55,499 nucleotides of DNA from an uncultured Oscillospiraceae bacterium (GTDB lineage Bacteria; Bacillota; Clostridia; Oscillospirales; Oscillospiraceae): the NCBI GenBank assembly GCA_934546685.1, contig CAKTEB010000004.1, positions 1 to 55,499 on the forward strand. The letters are read 5' to 3'. Positions 24,894-33,665 of the stretch are shown here, in pieces. Numbering within the stretch: the stretch's first letter is position 1; every line of letters starts with the position of its first letter. Position numbers and translations under genes: made by a program. A model generated the notes under the pieces. It was not told the DNA's origin. It did not search any database and worked only from the letters and a program-made list of their open reading frames with translations.

Positions 24894-25817
24894 TTATGGA
24901 CATTCAAATCCGTTTTTCATAAACTCCGCCGTAGCCCTCAGCTCCCGATCCACATGCTGATCCAGCAGCTCCAGAATCTCATAGTCCTCGCCGCTGCTCA
25001 GAAAATTGGGCCGGTGGCTCAGATAGATGGGCCGCTCCACCTTGACACCCTTCAGTGCCATGGCCCGGATAGGGGTATCCGGCACCCGGCGCTTCAGGGA
25101 ACGATAGGCCGCCACTGGGACGATGCCGATGTTCCGACATCGGTTGATGGAGATCCGCGACTCGTCGGGCTGGGTGGCAAAATGGAGCCCCGCAGGCAGC
25201 TTCTCGAAGATATAGGACAGGATCTGACGGTCGTAGGGGGAGTTGTCGAAGATAATGGACTCCTGACACAGCTGCTCTCGGGTGATGCCGGTGCCGTCGC
25301 AGTTGGACTGGAACTGATAGCTTTCGTGGAACATCACGCACCAGGGCTCCGTGTAGGCTTTTGCAATCGTGTAGCCCCGGAAATCCTGCTGGGGGATGAT
25401 GACCAGGTCCGGAGCCGTGTCGGTGGGGTAGTCGGAGACGGTGCGGGTGCCGTCAAAGCAGGTGAGATCCACATCCGGGAAGGCTGAAAGACATCGGTCG
25501 CAGAAGGAGGCAAAGTCGTCCAGGAAGATATAGTTGGACACCAGCACCCGGCGATTGTTGTTCTTCTGGCGCACCGCGTGAACGCCTGCGTTGATGGCGT
25601 CCAGCCCCGCGGAGACGTGCTGTAAAAAGATCTTGCCGCTTTCGTTGAGGATCAGGGAGTTGGACTTCCTGTCAAAGAGCCGAACCTCCAGTTCTGACTC
25701 CAGACGGCTGATGGAGCGGCTCAGAGCGGGCTGGGTGATATAGAGCTTATGGGCGGCCTGGCTCACATTTTGACATTCCGCCACGGTTATAAACTGGTGA
25801 AGCTGGGTCAGATCCAA
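24894..25817 (-). CDS. LysR-family regulator 2
   Basis: 307 residues. DNA-binding part: MDLTQLHQFITVAECQNVSQ, then AAHKLYITQPALSRSISRLE and LFDRKSNSLILNESG. The effector domain shows INAGVHAVRQKNN, ISINRCRNIGIVPVAAYRSL and IYLSHRPNFLSSGEDYEIL, the same landmarks as LysR 1, so the two are close paralogues. It is divergent from the ferredoxin-flavoreductase/SBP operon and convergent with LysR 1. A weak TAGGGA precedes the ATG. Confidence 0.93.
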   Translation of the reverse strand: MDLTQLHQFITVAECQNVSQAAHKLYITQPALSRSISRLESELEVRLFDRKSNSLILNESGKIFLQHVSAGLDAINAGVHAVRQKNNNRRVLVSNYIFLDDFASFCDRCLSAFPDVDLTCFDGTRTVSDYPTDTAPDLVIIPQQDFRGYTIAKAYTEPWCVMFHESYQFQSNCDGTGITREQLCQESIIFDNSPYDRQILSYIFEKLPAGLHFATQPDESRISINRCRNIGIVPVAAYRSLKRRVPDTPIRAMALKGVKVERPIYLSHRPNFLSSGEDYEILELLDQHVDRELRATAEFMKNGFECP

Positions 25818-25913
25818 GGTAGTTCCCTACTTTCCGATACAATATAACTCCATTTTAACACAATTTCGCGGGCTCCGCAAGGCGGGGAGGTATGCTCTCA
25901 CAAGTATCAGTGA

Positions 25914-25957
25914 CTGCACAAACGGCATTGGTCATACATTCGTTCCTATTGTATAAT
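25914..25957 (+). promoter_or_regulatory. Promoter and LysR-type box of the ferredoxin-flavoreductase operon
   Basis: TTGGTC-18-TATAAT (perfect -10). The box CTGCA-CAAAC-GGCAT (25914-25928) keeps T-N11-A and the GGCATTGGTC half seen at the two sister promoters. The ATG follows 33 bases after the -10. Confidence 0.72.
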
Positions 25958-25990
25958 AAATCCGTAACAAACGGAAAGGGTGAAATACAA

Positions 25991-27772
25991 ATGGCGTATC
26001 ATATCAACCAGGACATCTGCTCCGGATGTCATACCTGCGAGCTGTACTGTCCCGCCGGGGCCATCCGCATGAACTTCTCCAAATACCAGATCGACGCGGA
26101 CAAGTGCGTATCCTGCGGCACCTGCGCCCAGCACTGTCATAATGCTGCCATCTATGATATGGAGAAGGAGCCTGAGGCCCCCATTGCCCACGAAAAGACG
26201 GAGCTTTCCTGCGATATTCTGGTGATCGGCGGCGGCGCCTCCGGCCTGACCGCTGCGGCCAAGGCTTCCCATGCCGGGAAAAAGGTCATCGTCATGGAAA
26301 AGAATTTTGAGACCGGCGGCAGCGCCTATTTCGGCCACATGATGCGGGTGCATTATTCCAAGTGGCACGAGGCCGCGGGCCTGCCCGACAAGCGGGAGAA
26401 GATGTTCAAGAAGTTCCAGCGCATGACCCAGGGAAAGTGCAACAATGAGCTGGCCCGGCGGCTGCTGGATGCCAACGTGGATCTTGCCAACTGGCTCATC
26501 GACTCCGGCAACATGGAGAAGGGCTTCAAGTGGGGCGTCAACCGCTCCGGCAAGCCCGACATTCAGGACGACTTCCTGAAAAACTATCCCTACCCCATCG
26601 ACAGCCTCCGTTCCGATCCCTCCTGCGGCCCCGGCGAAAGCGGCTGGGCCATCTGCAACATCCTGACGGATGCCATCAGGGAATACGGCGGCGAGATCCT
26701 GGTGAACACCCAGGCGGTGAAGCTGCTCACCGACGACAAGGGCGCGGTGATCGGTGCGCTGGCCAAGGATCCCGGCGGCGAGGTGGAGGTACACGCCAAG
26801 GCCACCCTGGTCTGCGCGGGCTCCTACAGCCGCAATAAGGAGATCATGGACAAGATGCAGCCCATCTTCTATCAGAACGAGGGCAAGGAGCCGGTCCATA
26901 TCTACGCCTGCGCCACCTGCACCGGCGACGGCATCACCATGTGTGAGGACATCGGTGCGAATATTGATTATGTCAACAAGCGCGCGGCCATGTTTGGCCC
27001 CATGCACCATCCCTTCAGCTACGGCGTTCTGAGCATGCTCCGGGGAGGTACCTCCGTCCAGGTCAACAAGTACGGCCAGGAGATGCCCATGGAGATGGGC
27101 ATGCATGAGATCGGCGGCCTGGCGGATCAGCCCGGCTGGATCGCATGGAGCATCACCGATCAGCGGTCCTTTGACGAGGCTGTGCAGAAGGGGCTCAACA
27201 GCTCCGATCCCGATGAGCAGCGGGCCTTCCGGCACTGGGAGCGGGATCTTGCCAACGAGCTCCGGGACGGCTCCACCGTCAAGGCGGATACCCTGGAGGA
27301 GCTGGCGGATAAGCTGAACTTCAACAAGGCGGACTTCCTGACCTACATCATGCAGTACAACAACGATGTGAAGGCCGGCCGGATCACCAATCCCTTCGGG
27401 CCCCCTCCCGGCGGCGATGACGAGGGCGCAATGCCGCCTCCTCCCGGCGACGACGATGACGACGACATGATGTTCCCCATGGGCGAGATGCCAAAGCCCC
27501 ATCCCTTTGAGAAGGGCCCCTTCTATGCGGTCATCATGAAGATGTTCCAGGAGAACGCCGTGGGCGGCATGACCATTGATGAGAACACCAATGTGGTCCG
27601 GCCCGACGGCAGCCCCATTCCCGGCCTCTATGCCTGCGGCGACAACACCCGTGGTATTATGCTCCCCGGCGATGTGGGCGTACAGTACATTGAAACCTAT
27701 CTCTCTGCCATGACCTACGCCATGTGCAGCGGCTATCTGGCGGCGGAGAAGGCCATAGAGTTTGTATCTTAA
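25991..27772 (+). CDS. FAD-dependent reductase fused to a 2[4Fe-4S] ferredoxin domain
   Basis: 593 residues. Residues 1-60 are a bacterial ferredoxin domain with CSGCHTCELYCP and CVSCGTCAQHCHN, two full CxxCxxCxxxC motifs. Next come the FAD-binding motif ILVIGGGASGLTAAAKAS near 77-94 and EKNFETGGSAYFGHMM, and a late FAD closure GLYACGDNTRGIMLPGD near 550. A Gly/Pro and Asp-rich insertion (FGPPPGGDDEG and PPPPGDDDDDD) lies near residue 475-500. The architecture suggests a cytoplasmic reductase that takes electrons from reduced ferredoxin and passes them through its own clusters to FAD and a C=C-type acceptor. The start ATG has GAAAGGG 10 bases upstream. Cotranscribed with the SBP that begins 21 bases downstream. 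Confidence 0.87.
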   Translation: MAYHINQDICSGCHTCELYCPAGAIRMNFSKYQIDADKCVSCGTCAQHCHNAAIYDMEKEPEAPIAHEKTELSCDILVIGGGASGLTAAAKASHAGKKVIVMEKNFETGGSAYFGHMMRVHYSKWHEAAGLPDKREKMFKKFQRMTQGKCNNELARRLLDANVDLANWLIDSGNMEKGFKWGVNRSGKPDIQDDFLKNYPYPIDSLRSDPSCGPGESGWAICNILTDAIREYGGEILVNTQAVKLLTDDKGAVIGALAKDPGGEVEVHAKATLVCAGSYSRNKEIMDKMQPIFYQNEGKEPVHIYACATCTGDGITMCEDIGANIDYVNKRAAMFGPMHHPFSYGVLSMLRGGTSVQVNKYGQEMPMEMGMHEIGGLADQPGWIAWSITDQRSFDEAVQKGLNSSDPDEQRAFRHWERDLANELRDGSTVKADTLEELADKLNFNKADFLTYIMQYNNDVKAGRITNPFGPPPGGDDEGAMPPPPGDDDDDDMMFPMGEMPKPHPFEKGPFYAVIMKMFQENAVGGMTIDENTNVVRPDGSPIPGLYACGDNTRGIMLPGDVGVQYIETYLSAMTYAMCSGYLAAEKAIEFVS

Positions 27773-27793
27773 AATAGGAGGATAAAGCACATT

Positions 27794-29560
27794 ATGAAAA
27801 AGAAGATCACAGCAATGCTGCTGGCCCTGACCATGGTATGTTCCATGGCGGCCTGCGGCGGAAACAGCGCCAGCACCGCGGCCTCTGGGGCTTCCGGCAG
27901 CGCGGCACCGGAGGAGACCCAGGCGGCTCCGGCCCAGTCTGGCACCCAGGCTCCCGCTCAGGCGGCCTCTGATGAGGAGGGCTCCGCCGGTGAGACCGCA
28001 GCGGTACCTGCCGGCACCTACGGCGAGGATGTACCCATTTCCGACATTGTAAAGGACATGGAGCCCACGGAGCTCCCCCTGTCCGACGGCTCCACCACCT
28101 TTGACGTATGGATGGCCGCTCCCGGCACCGTATCCCAGGTGGAGGATCTGGCAAACTCCAACGAGACCTATGCGGAGCTCCAGGCCCGCACCGGCGTAGG
28201 CATCCACTTCCAGATGGCCAACTTCTTTACCCAGATGGATCAGTTCAACCTGATGGCCGCCTCCGGCGATTTCCCAGGCATCATGAACGGCGCTGCCACC
28301 CTGTACAACGCGGGCCCCGACGCTGCCCTGGACGAGGAGATCTTCGTGAACCTTCTCGACTATAAGGATCTGATGCCTCACTATTCCGCCATCATCCACT
28401 CCGACCCCACCACCTTCAACGAGGTCTCCACCCCTGAGGGCAACCTGGTGGCCTTCTACAGCCTCTATGACTACAAGAAGTACGGCGGCCGGGGCGACAA
28501 GGGCTATTTCATCCGCCAGGATTGGCTGGACGATCTGGGCCTGGATATGCCCAAGACCTACGATCAGCTCCACGATGTGCTGACTGCCTTCAAGACCGAG
28601 AAGGGCGCGGATTCCGCCTTTGTTCTGCCTGTTTCCGGCATGAATGACTTTGTCACCGGCGGCTTCGGTATCGGCAGCACCTTCTATGTGGAGGACGGCA
28701 CCATCAAGTTCGGCCCTCTGGAGCAGGGCTATCGGGATTACCTGGAGCTCATGGCAAAGTGGTATTCCGAGGGCCTCATTTACGCCGACTACTACAACTA
28801 CGCCAACGAGATCATGTTTGACGGCACCGAGATGATCGGCAACGGTCAGGTGGCCCTGTACTACAACGAGGTGGGCACCATGACCGCTTACGCCGAGTAT
28901 AGTAGCGATCCCAATTTCCTGGTTCGTGCCATTGCCCCTGTGTCCCAGGAGGAGGGCGGCAAGATCTATCCCACCGAGTTCCATTACACTCCCGTGGACA
29001 ATCCCCGCTGGAGCATCACCACTACCTGTCCGGATCCTGAGCTGGCTGTTCAGCTCTGCGACTATCTGTATACCACTGACGGCATCCTGCTGGCCAACTA
29101 CGGCGTGGAGGCTGTGACCTTCACCTATAATGCCGGCGGCAAGCCCGAGTTCACCGATCTCATTATGAACAACCCCGACGGCTATTCCTACCGTGACTCC
29201 GTGGCCCTGCATGTCATCGACGGCATGGGTACCATCTATGACGCGCTCCGGGGTGCCTCCAACTACACCGAGCTCCAGCTCAGCGCCTTTGACGACTGGA
29301 TGGACGCCAACCTGGACTACTCCAGAGCCCTGCCCAGCACCGAGATGCTGAACATGGAGGAGAAGGCCGAGTACGCCTCCATCTACTCCGACGTGGAGAC
29401 CTTCCTGAAGGAGGCCATTGCCAAGTATATCATCGGCGACTACAGCTTCGATTCCTACGACGCTGACTTCGTGGGCAAGCTGGAGAGCATGGACATTGAG
29501 CGCTGCGTAGAGCTGTATCAGCAGGCCTACGACCGCTACATGGAGAATCATGCGGCTTAA
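27794..29560 (+). CDS. Lipoprotein extracellular solute-binding protein (right flavoreductase locus)
   Basis: 588 residues. Lipobox SMAAC at residue 19-23, Ser/Ala/Glu linker, and family-1 SBP landmarks: FNLMAASGDFPGIM near 150, FIRQDWLDDLGLDMPKTYDQL near 240, CPDPELAVQLCDYLYTTDG near 415 and MNNPDGYSYRDSVALHV near 460. A GGAGG site precedes the ATG. It is the second gene of the operon started by the ferredoxin-flavoreductase. The operon logic (enzyme plus orphan SBP) repeats the left side of this locus. Confidence 0.88.
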   Translation: MKKKITAMLLALTMVCSMAACGGNSASTAASGASGSAAPEETQAAPAQSGTQAPAQAASDEEGSAGETAAVPAGTYGEDVPISDIVKDMEPTELPLSDGSTTFDVWMAAPGTVSQVEDLANSNETYAELQARTGVGIHFQMANFFTQMDQFNLMAASGDFPGIMNGAATLYNAGPDAALDEEIFVNLLDYKDLMPHYSAIIHSDPTTFNEVSTPEGNLVAFYSLYDYKKYGGRGDKGYFIRQDWLDDLGLDMPKTYDQLHDVLTAFKTEKGADSAFVLPVSGMNDFVTGGFGIGSTFYVEDGTIKFGPLEQGYRDYLELMAKWYSEGLIYADYYNYANEIMFDGTEMIGNGQVALYYNEVGTMTAYAEYSSDPNFLVRAIAPVSQEEGGKIYPTEFHYTPVDNPRWSITTTCPDPELAVQLCDYLYTTDGILLANYGVEAVTFTYNAGGKPEFTDLIMNNPDGYSYRDSVALHVIDGMGTIYDALRGASNYTELQLSAFDDWMDANLDYSRALPSTEMLNMEEKAEYASIYSDVETFLKEAIAKYIIGDYSFDSYDADFVGKLESMDIERCVELYQQAYDRYMENHAA

Positions 29561-29581
29561 TTTCATCTGAGAAATACGCCA

Positions 29582-29613
29582 AGCGGCCCTGCTGCGCATG
29601 CAGCAGGGCCGCT
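29582..29613. terminator. Strong bidirectional terminator
   Basis: Perfect 14-bp stem AGCGGCCCTGCTGC with GCAT loop and a GTTTCT tail, between the SBP and the convergent TPR regulator. Confidence 0.88.
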
Positions 29614-29623
29614 GTTTCTATGG

Positions 29624-30550
29624 TCAGGGGGTGGCGGAGGCTTGGGCTTGCAGCTCCGCGGCGATATCCCGCTGGGTCTGAGCCTCGATCTCCCAGCCCT
29701 CTCGCTGAAAGTCCTCTGCAATTTCTCGGTGCATTTGCGCTGCGGCGAAGTAGTCACCCTGGGCCTTATAGCACCAGGCCTTACTGAATTTCCCGTCCGC
29801 CAGCTCCGGGCGCAGAGCAAGTGCCCGATCCGCATAGTCAAGTGCCTCAGGGTAGCGGCACAAACGGCAGCTGGCGTCACTGGTATGGATATTCAGCTCC
29901 CAGCTCTCAGGAAATCGCTCCAGGCCCTGAAGAGCATAGTTCAGAGCGGCCGGATAGTCTCCGGTGTGCATCGCCGCTGCCACCACCAAGATCCAGCTTT
30001 CCTCCAGCTCCGGGTGCAGCTCCAGCTGTTCTTTCTGCTGCCGAAGTCCCTCCTGGGCCTGACCGATGAGGCTCAGCAGACGGAGCCGCTGCTCCTTGGC
30101 GCGGCGGCACATGTCCGGATCGATCTCCTTGCCCTCTCGGATGGCTCTGTCAAACCAGGCAAGGGCCTTGTCACGGCAGTCCATCATCATGAACTGGTAA
30201 ACGATGCCGAAGGTGCGGAGATCGTCAATGGAATAGCTGCCCCGGTCTATGAGCCGAGTAAATTCCCGCTCCGCAGCCATGAAGTTCTGGGAGGTTCGCT
30301 CCGCTTCATAGACGGAGGCCAGCCGCTGGGCGTAATTTTCATAGGCGGTGGAGTTGTCACGGAACAAGTCGTCTAGGGTCACACCGTAAAATCGGGCCAG
30401 CTCCGGCAGCTTGAGCACGTCGGGGAGGGTAGCGCCGCACTCCCAGCGGGAGATGGTCTGGGCAGTGACGGACAGAGCCTCGGCGGTCTGCTCCTGGGTC
30501 AGGTGCTTGGAAAGCCGGAATCGCTTTAGATTGACGGATAAGGTCTCCAT
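29624..30550 (-). CDS. XRE-family regulator with TPR-like repeats
   Basis: 308 residues. Residues 5-65 are a Cro/C1 helix-turn-helix: NLKRFRLSKHLTQEQTAEAL, VTAQTISRWECGATLPDVLK, LPELARFYGVTLDDLF. The remaining 230 residues are all-helical tetratricopeptide-like repeats, for example YPAALNYALQGLERFPESWE and YPEALDYADRALALRPELA, as in peptide-sensing RRNPP-like regulators. No signal-peptide gene is evident next to it. Monocistronic, ATG start 9 bases after a weak GGAGTG. Confidence 0.85.
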   Translation of the reverse strand: METLSVNLKRFRLSKHLTQEQTAEALSVTAQTISRWECGATLPDVLKLPELARFYGVTLDDLFRDNSTAYENYAQRLASVYEAERTSQNFMAAEREFTRLIDRGSYSIDDLRTFGIVYQFMMMDCRDKALAWFDRAIREGKEIDPDMCRRAKEQRLRLLSLIGQAQEGLRQQKEQLELHPELEESWILVVAAAMHTGDYPAALNYALQGLERFPESWELNIHTSDASCRLCRYPEALDYADRALALRPELADGKFSKAWCYKAQGDYFAAAQMHREIAEDFQREGWEIEAQTQRDIAAELQAQASATP

Positions 30551-30680
30551 GGGATCACTCCTTTTTTTGATTGGGACGTCCTAGGCTTATCATACGGCAT
30601 CGGATGGCGTTCGTCCATATTGCGTTTCAAGAGAAAGCTCGCGGATCCTGCATGCCTGAGAATTTGGCCGAAAAGCAGCA

Positions 30681-30709
30681 AGTCCCCCAGCGCTGGGCGC
30701 TGGGGGACT
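30681..30709 (-). terminator. Terminator-like hairpin after the lipoprotein gene
   Basis: Perfect 13-bp stem AGTCCCCCAGCGC with a 3-base loop, about 20 bases past the stop on the minus strand; followed by GCTGCTTTTC. Confidence 0.8.
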
Positions 30710-30729
30710 CACAATGTTAGAAAACAATC

Positions 30730-32022
30730 TTAGGTCTGATTCACGCCGGTGACCACATCGTAGACCACAAAGCCGTCCACTACGGAGAGCAGCGTGTTCT
30801 CGGTGTTCTGGTCGTTGAGCAGATTCACCATCACGGAGTAGCCGTCCAGGCCGGCCTCCACCAGTGCGGAGGTGGCGGTATCGGACAGGGAGACCAGCGC
30901 GTCGGTGAGCACCTGCCAGTCCTCCTGCATCTCGGTGTCGCCGCCCTGGGCCAGGGTGGCCTCCGCAGCGCCGCCGTCCTCCCAGATGCTCATGACCAGG
31001 ACGTTGCCGTCCAGGTAGACCTGGCTGTTGTCCTCGCCAAAGCCCTCGATCATGGCCTGCTGGAGCAGGGATACTACGTCCTCGATGGTGGCAGTGCCGT
31101 CCACGCTGAAGTCGGGATCGATCTCCTCGCCCTCCTCGGGCTCAGTGGCTACGGCATCGGTATCCACCATGGAGACATCGGCAGAGGCCTTCAGGGGGAA
31201 GAGATCCTCGCTGTCGAAGTTGTAAACAGAGACAAAGGCCACAGGTGCGGCGGTCATATCCGGAGTGACCAGCTCCTCGGGATAGCTGTAAACGCTCTCA
31301 TTGAAGCCCTTGGACTCCTGAGAGGCCAGGGTCATCATGGACCAGTCTACGGCGGCCAGGTTGCCGTCGGCGTCGAATACGGGGATCGCCACGTCCAGAT
31401 CCTTATAGGTCTCAGTGGAGTTGTTGGTGACGGTGCCGGCCACCTCGATGCCGTAGTTGTTCTTAACGGTCACGTTCTCAAAGGAAACGTCGGGCTTCTC
31501 GATCTCATCGGCATAGCTGGAATAGTAGGCGTTCAGGTTTACCGTGGCTACATCCGCAAAAGATACGCCGTCGCCTGCAAAGCTCTCATACTCCTGGACG
31601 GAGACATAGGCATGGTCACCGGGGGCCAGGGCGTCGGGATAGAAGCTGAGACTGGTGATGGTGTAGACGATATTGCCGTCTGCGTCCACGAGATCCAGGG
31701 AGCTGGAGTAGTCGAAGGTGATGTTGGCGGAACCGGTGTTCTCCACTTCTGCCACATAGGTGAGCTCCAGGTCGTCGGAGTAGTCCTTCTCCATCCTGGC
31801 GGAGGAATAGATGACCTCGCAGGCGGCGTCAGAGGCCTGGGTGTCGGCAGGCTCCTCAGCCTCGGAGACGGCTTCCGCGGGGGTCTCGGACTCCTTCACG
31901 CTGAAGGTCTGGGTCTCCGCAGAGGAAGAAGCGGTCTGCTTGACGGTCTCGGTCTTAGAGCCGCAGGCGGCCAGGGAACAGGTCATTGCCAGGGCAATGA
32001 GTAAACAGGTCAGGCGTTTCAT
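30730..32022 (-). CDS. Lipoprotein with FxLYD/DUF5067-like repeats, function unknown
   Basis: 430 residues. Signal peptide MKRLTCLLIALAMTCS with lipobox LAAC, then an acidic Ser/Glu linker. Two similar beta-sandwich-like units follow: one with LELTYVAEVENTGSANITFD and another with VTVKNNYGIEVAGTVTNNS and TYKDLDVAIPVFDADGNL. This is the pattern of FxLYD-type domains in Firmicutes surface lipoproteins. The last 120 residues have an acidic segment and an amphipathic helical part. Monocistronic, bounded by hairpins on both sides. No enzyme motif was seen. Confidence 0.75.
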   Translation of the reverse strand: MKRLTCLLIALAMTCSLAACGSKTETVKQTASSSAETQTFSVKESETPAEAVSEAEEPADTQASDAACEVIYSSARMEKDYSDDLELTYVAEVENTGSANITFDYSSSLDLVDADGNIVYTITSLSFYPDALAPGDHAYVSVQEYESFAGDGVSFADVATVNLNAYYSSYADEIEKPDVSFENVTVKNNYGIEVAGTVTNNSTETYKDLDVAIPVFDADGNLAAVDWSMMTLASQESKGFNESVYSYPEELVTPDMTAAPVAFVSVYNFDSEDLFPLKASADVSMVDTDAVATEPEEGEEIDPDFSVDGTATIEDVVSLLQQAMIEGFGEDNSQVYLDGNVLVMSIWEDGGAAEATLAQGGDTEMQEDWQVLTDALVSLSDTATSALVEAGLDGYSVMVNLLNDQNTENTLLSVVDGFVVYDVVTGVNQT

Positions 32023-32047
32023 AGAATGTATCTCTCTCCTTAGATAG

Positions 32048-32093
32048 AATTGCCCCGCCGGGCAGCATTAACATACCACGCGGCGGGGTAATT
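32048..32093. other. Inverted repeat upstream of the lipoprotein gene
   Basis: A 13-bp imperfect stem (AATTGCCCCGCCG with partner CGGCGGGGTAATT) around a 20-base loop, between the kinase pseudogene end and the lipoprotein start. It may terminate transcription of the kinase remnant. Confidence 0.5.
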
Positions 32094-32145
32094 TTCAACT
32101 GAAATCTTATGATTTCGACAAATCCCATGGAATTGGGCGGAGATC

Positions 32146-33661
32146 TCAGCCCTTGGACTGGAAGCCGCGGGACAGAAGGCTCCGAAGGGCGCGCTCCAGC
32201 ACGGCGATATCCAGGGGCTTTGCCACATGGGCGTCCATGCCCGCATCTAGGCAGTCCTTCACGTCCTCCGAGAAGGCGTTGGCGGTCATGGCGATGATGG
32301 GGATGGTCTTGCCTAGGGGATTGCTGCCATTACGAATGGCGGCAGTGGCGTCCAGGCCGTTCATCACTGGCATCTGAATGTCCATGAGGATGGCGTCATA
32401 GTCCCCAGGCTTCACGCTCTGGAAGGCCTCCACCAGCTCCTTGCCGTTGGGATAGATGGTGCAGGAGGCGCCGCTCATGTCCAGCAGGGCCTGGAGGATC
32501 TCGGCGTTCAGGGCGTTATCCTCGGCGCACAGGAACCGCATGCCTCGGAGCATGGTGCCCTTTTCGGCGCGGCTTGCCTCCAGCTCGCTGTAGGACTGAT
32601 TGACCACCTGGGGCTTCCGGTTGGGATCGATGGGGAACTCCAGGGTCACGGTGAACTGGCCGCCCTGGCCCACCTGGCTCCTTACATCAATGGCGCCGCC
32701 CATGAGATCCAGGATGTTCTTGGTGATGGCGAGACCCAGGCCGGTGCCCTGCACCTTGTTGGTGACGGAGTCCTCAGCTCGGGTAAAGGGCTCGAAGATG
32801 TGCTTCATGAGTTCCGGAGCCATGCCGTAGCCGGTGTCCGTGACAGTGAAGCTGAATTTTGCGGTCTCCGGCTTGTCACAGGCCAGCTCCGCCAGGTCAA
32901 AGCGGATGTCGCCGCCCTTTGGGGTGTACTTCATGGCGTTGGATAGCAGGTTGATAAGGACCTGCCGGAGCCGCACCGCGTCGCCGATGAGATACTCGTG
33001 GGCGATCTCGTGAACGCGGATGGTCAGCGTCTGTCCCTTCTCCAAAACCTGGGGCCGGATGATGCTGTCGATCTGGCCTACCTGATCTGCCAGGATGATC
33101 TGCTCCTGGTTCAGGGTCACCTCGCCGGATTCGGTGCGGCTCATGTCCAGTACATCGTTGATGAGGCTCAGCAGGTGGTTGCTGGAGGTCTGCACCTTTA
33201 GGATATCCGCATGGAGCTTTTCCGCATCGGGGGCGTAGGAATCCTCCAGATTGCCGGAATTGGACTGATTCACTGTGGCCACGGTCTTGATCTCGCCGGA
33301 GAAATCACGGCGGGTGACCATGGCGGTGCGCATGGTGATATAGGGGGCGGAGGCGGCAATGTCCCGGGCCTCTGCCCAGTTCTCATCGGGGATCCGGGCG
33401 TCGATGATGAGATCAACATCCGAATCCTGCTGGTGGGAAATATAATCGTCTCTGGGTTCACAGCGTACAAACTGATAGCTGAGGCCTACCTGCTCTGCCA
33501 GCCTCCGGAAGTAGTCCGGCAGAATGCCCTTCATTTCGCCATCCTACAGATAGGAGTAGGGGTAGCGGCTGGGATCGCAGAGTACCACAAGGGAATTTCG
33601 CGGGGTGGAGTAGGTCTCGATGAGGGACTGCTCCAAGCAGCTGATGACCAAAGAGTATTAC
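32146..33661 (-). pseudogene. Hybrid sensor histidine kinase with solute-binding sensor, broken
   Basis: The surviving frame from 33534 has a family-3 SBP-like sensor piece (MKGILPDYFRRLAEQVGLSY), but before it the same frame reads SRYPYSYL, a TAG stop at 33544-33546, then DGEM, so the sensor carries a nonsense codon. At about 33200 the sensor jumps from DSYAPDAEKLHAD straight to ILKVQTSSNHLLSLINDVL, skipping the rest of the sensor, the membrane helix and the H-box with the phosphorylated histidine. The ATPase (N, G1, G2 boxes: LINLLSNAMKYTP, DTGYGMAPEL, GTGLGLAITKNI) and the receiver (AEDNALNAEI, LMDIQMPVMNG, MTANAF, AKPLD) domains are intact. A kinase without its histidine cannot autophosphorylate. 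Its upstream end collapses into the GGDEF remnant. Confidence 0.8.
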
Positions 33662-33665
33662 GCCA

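Noticed and set aside
25946..29599. 1217-codon open frame antisense to the ferredoxin-flavoreductase and SBP
   Set aside because: Runs over two convincing genes and an intergenic region; composition is a shadow of the sense codons.
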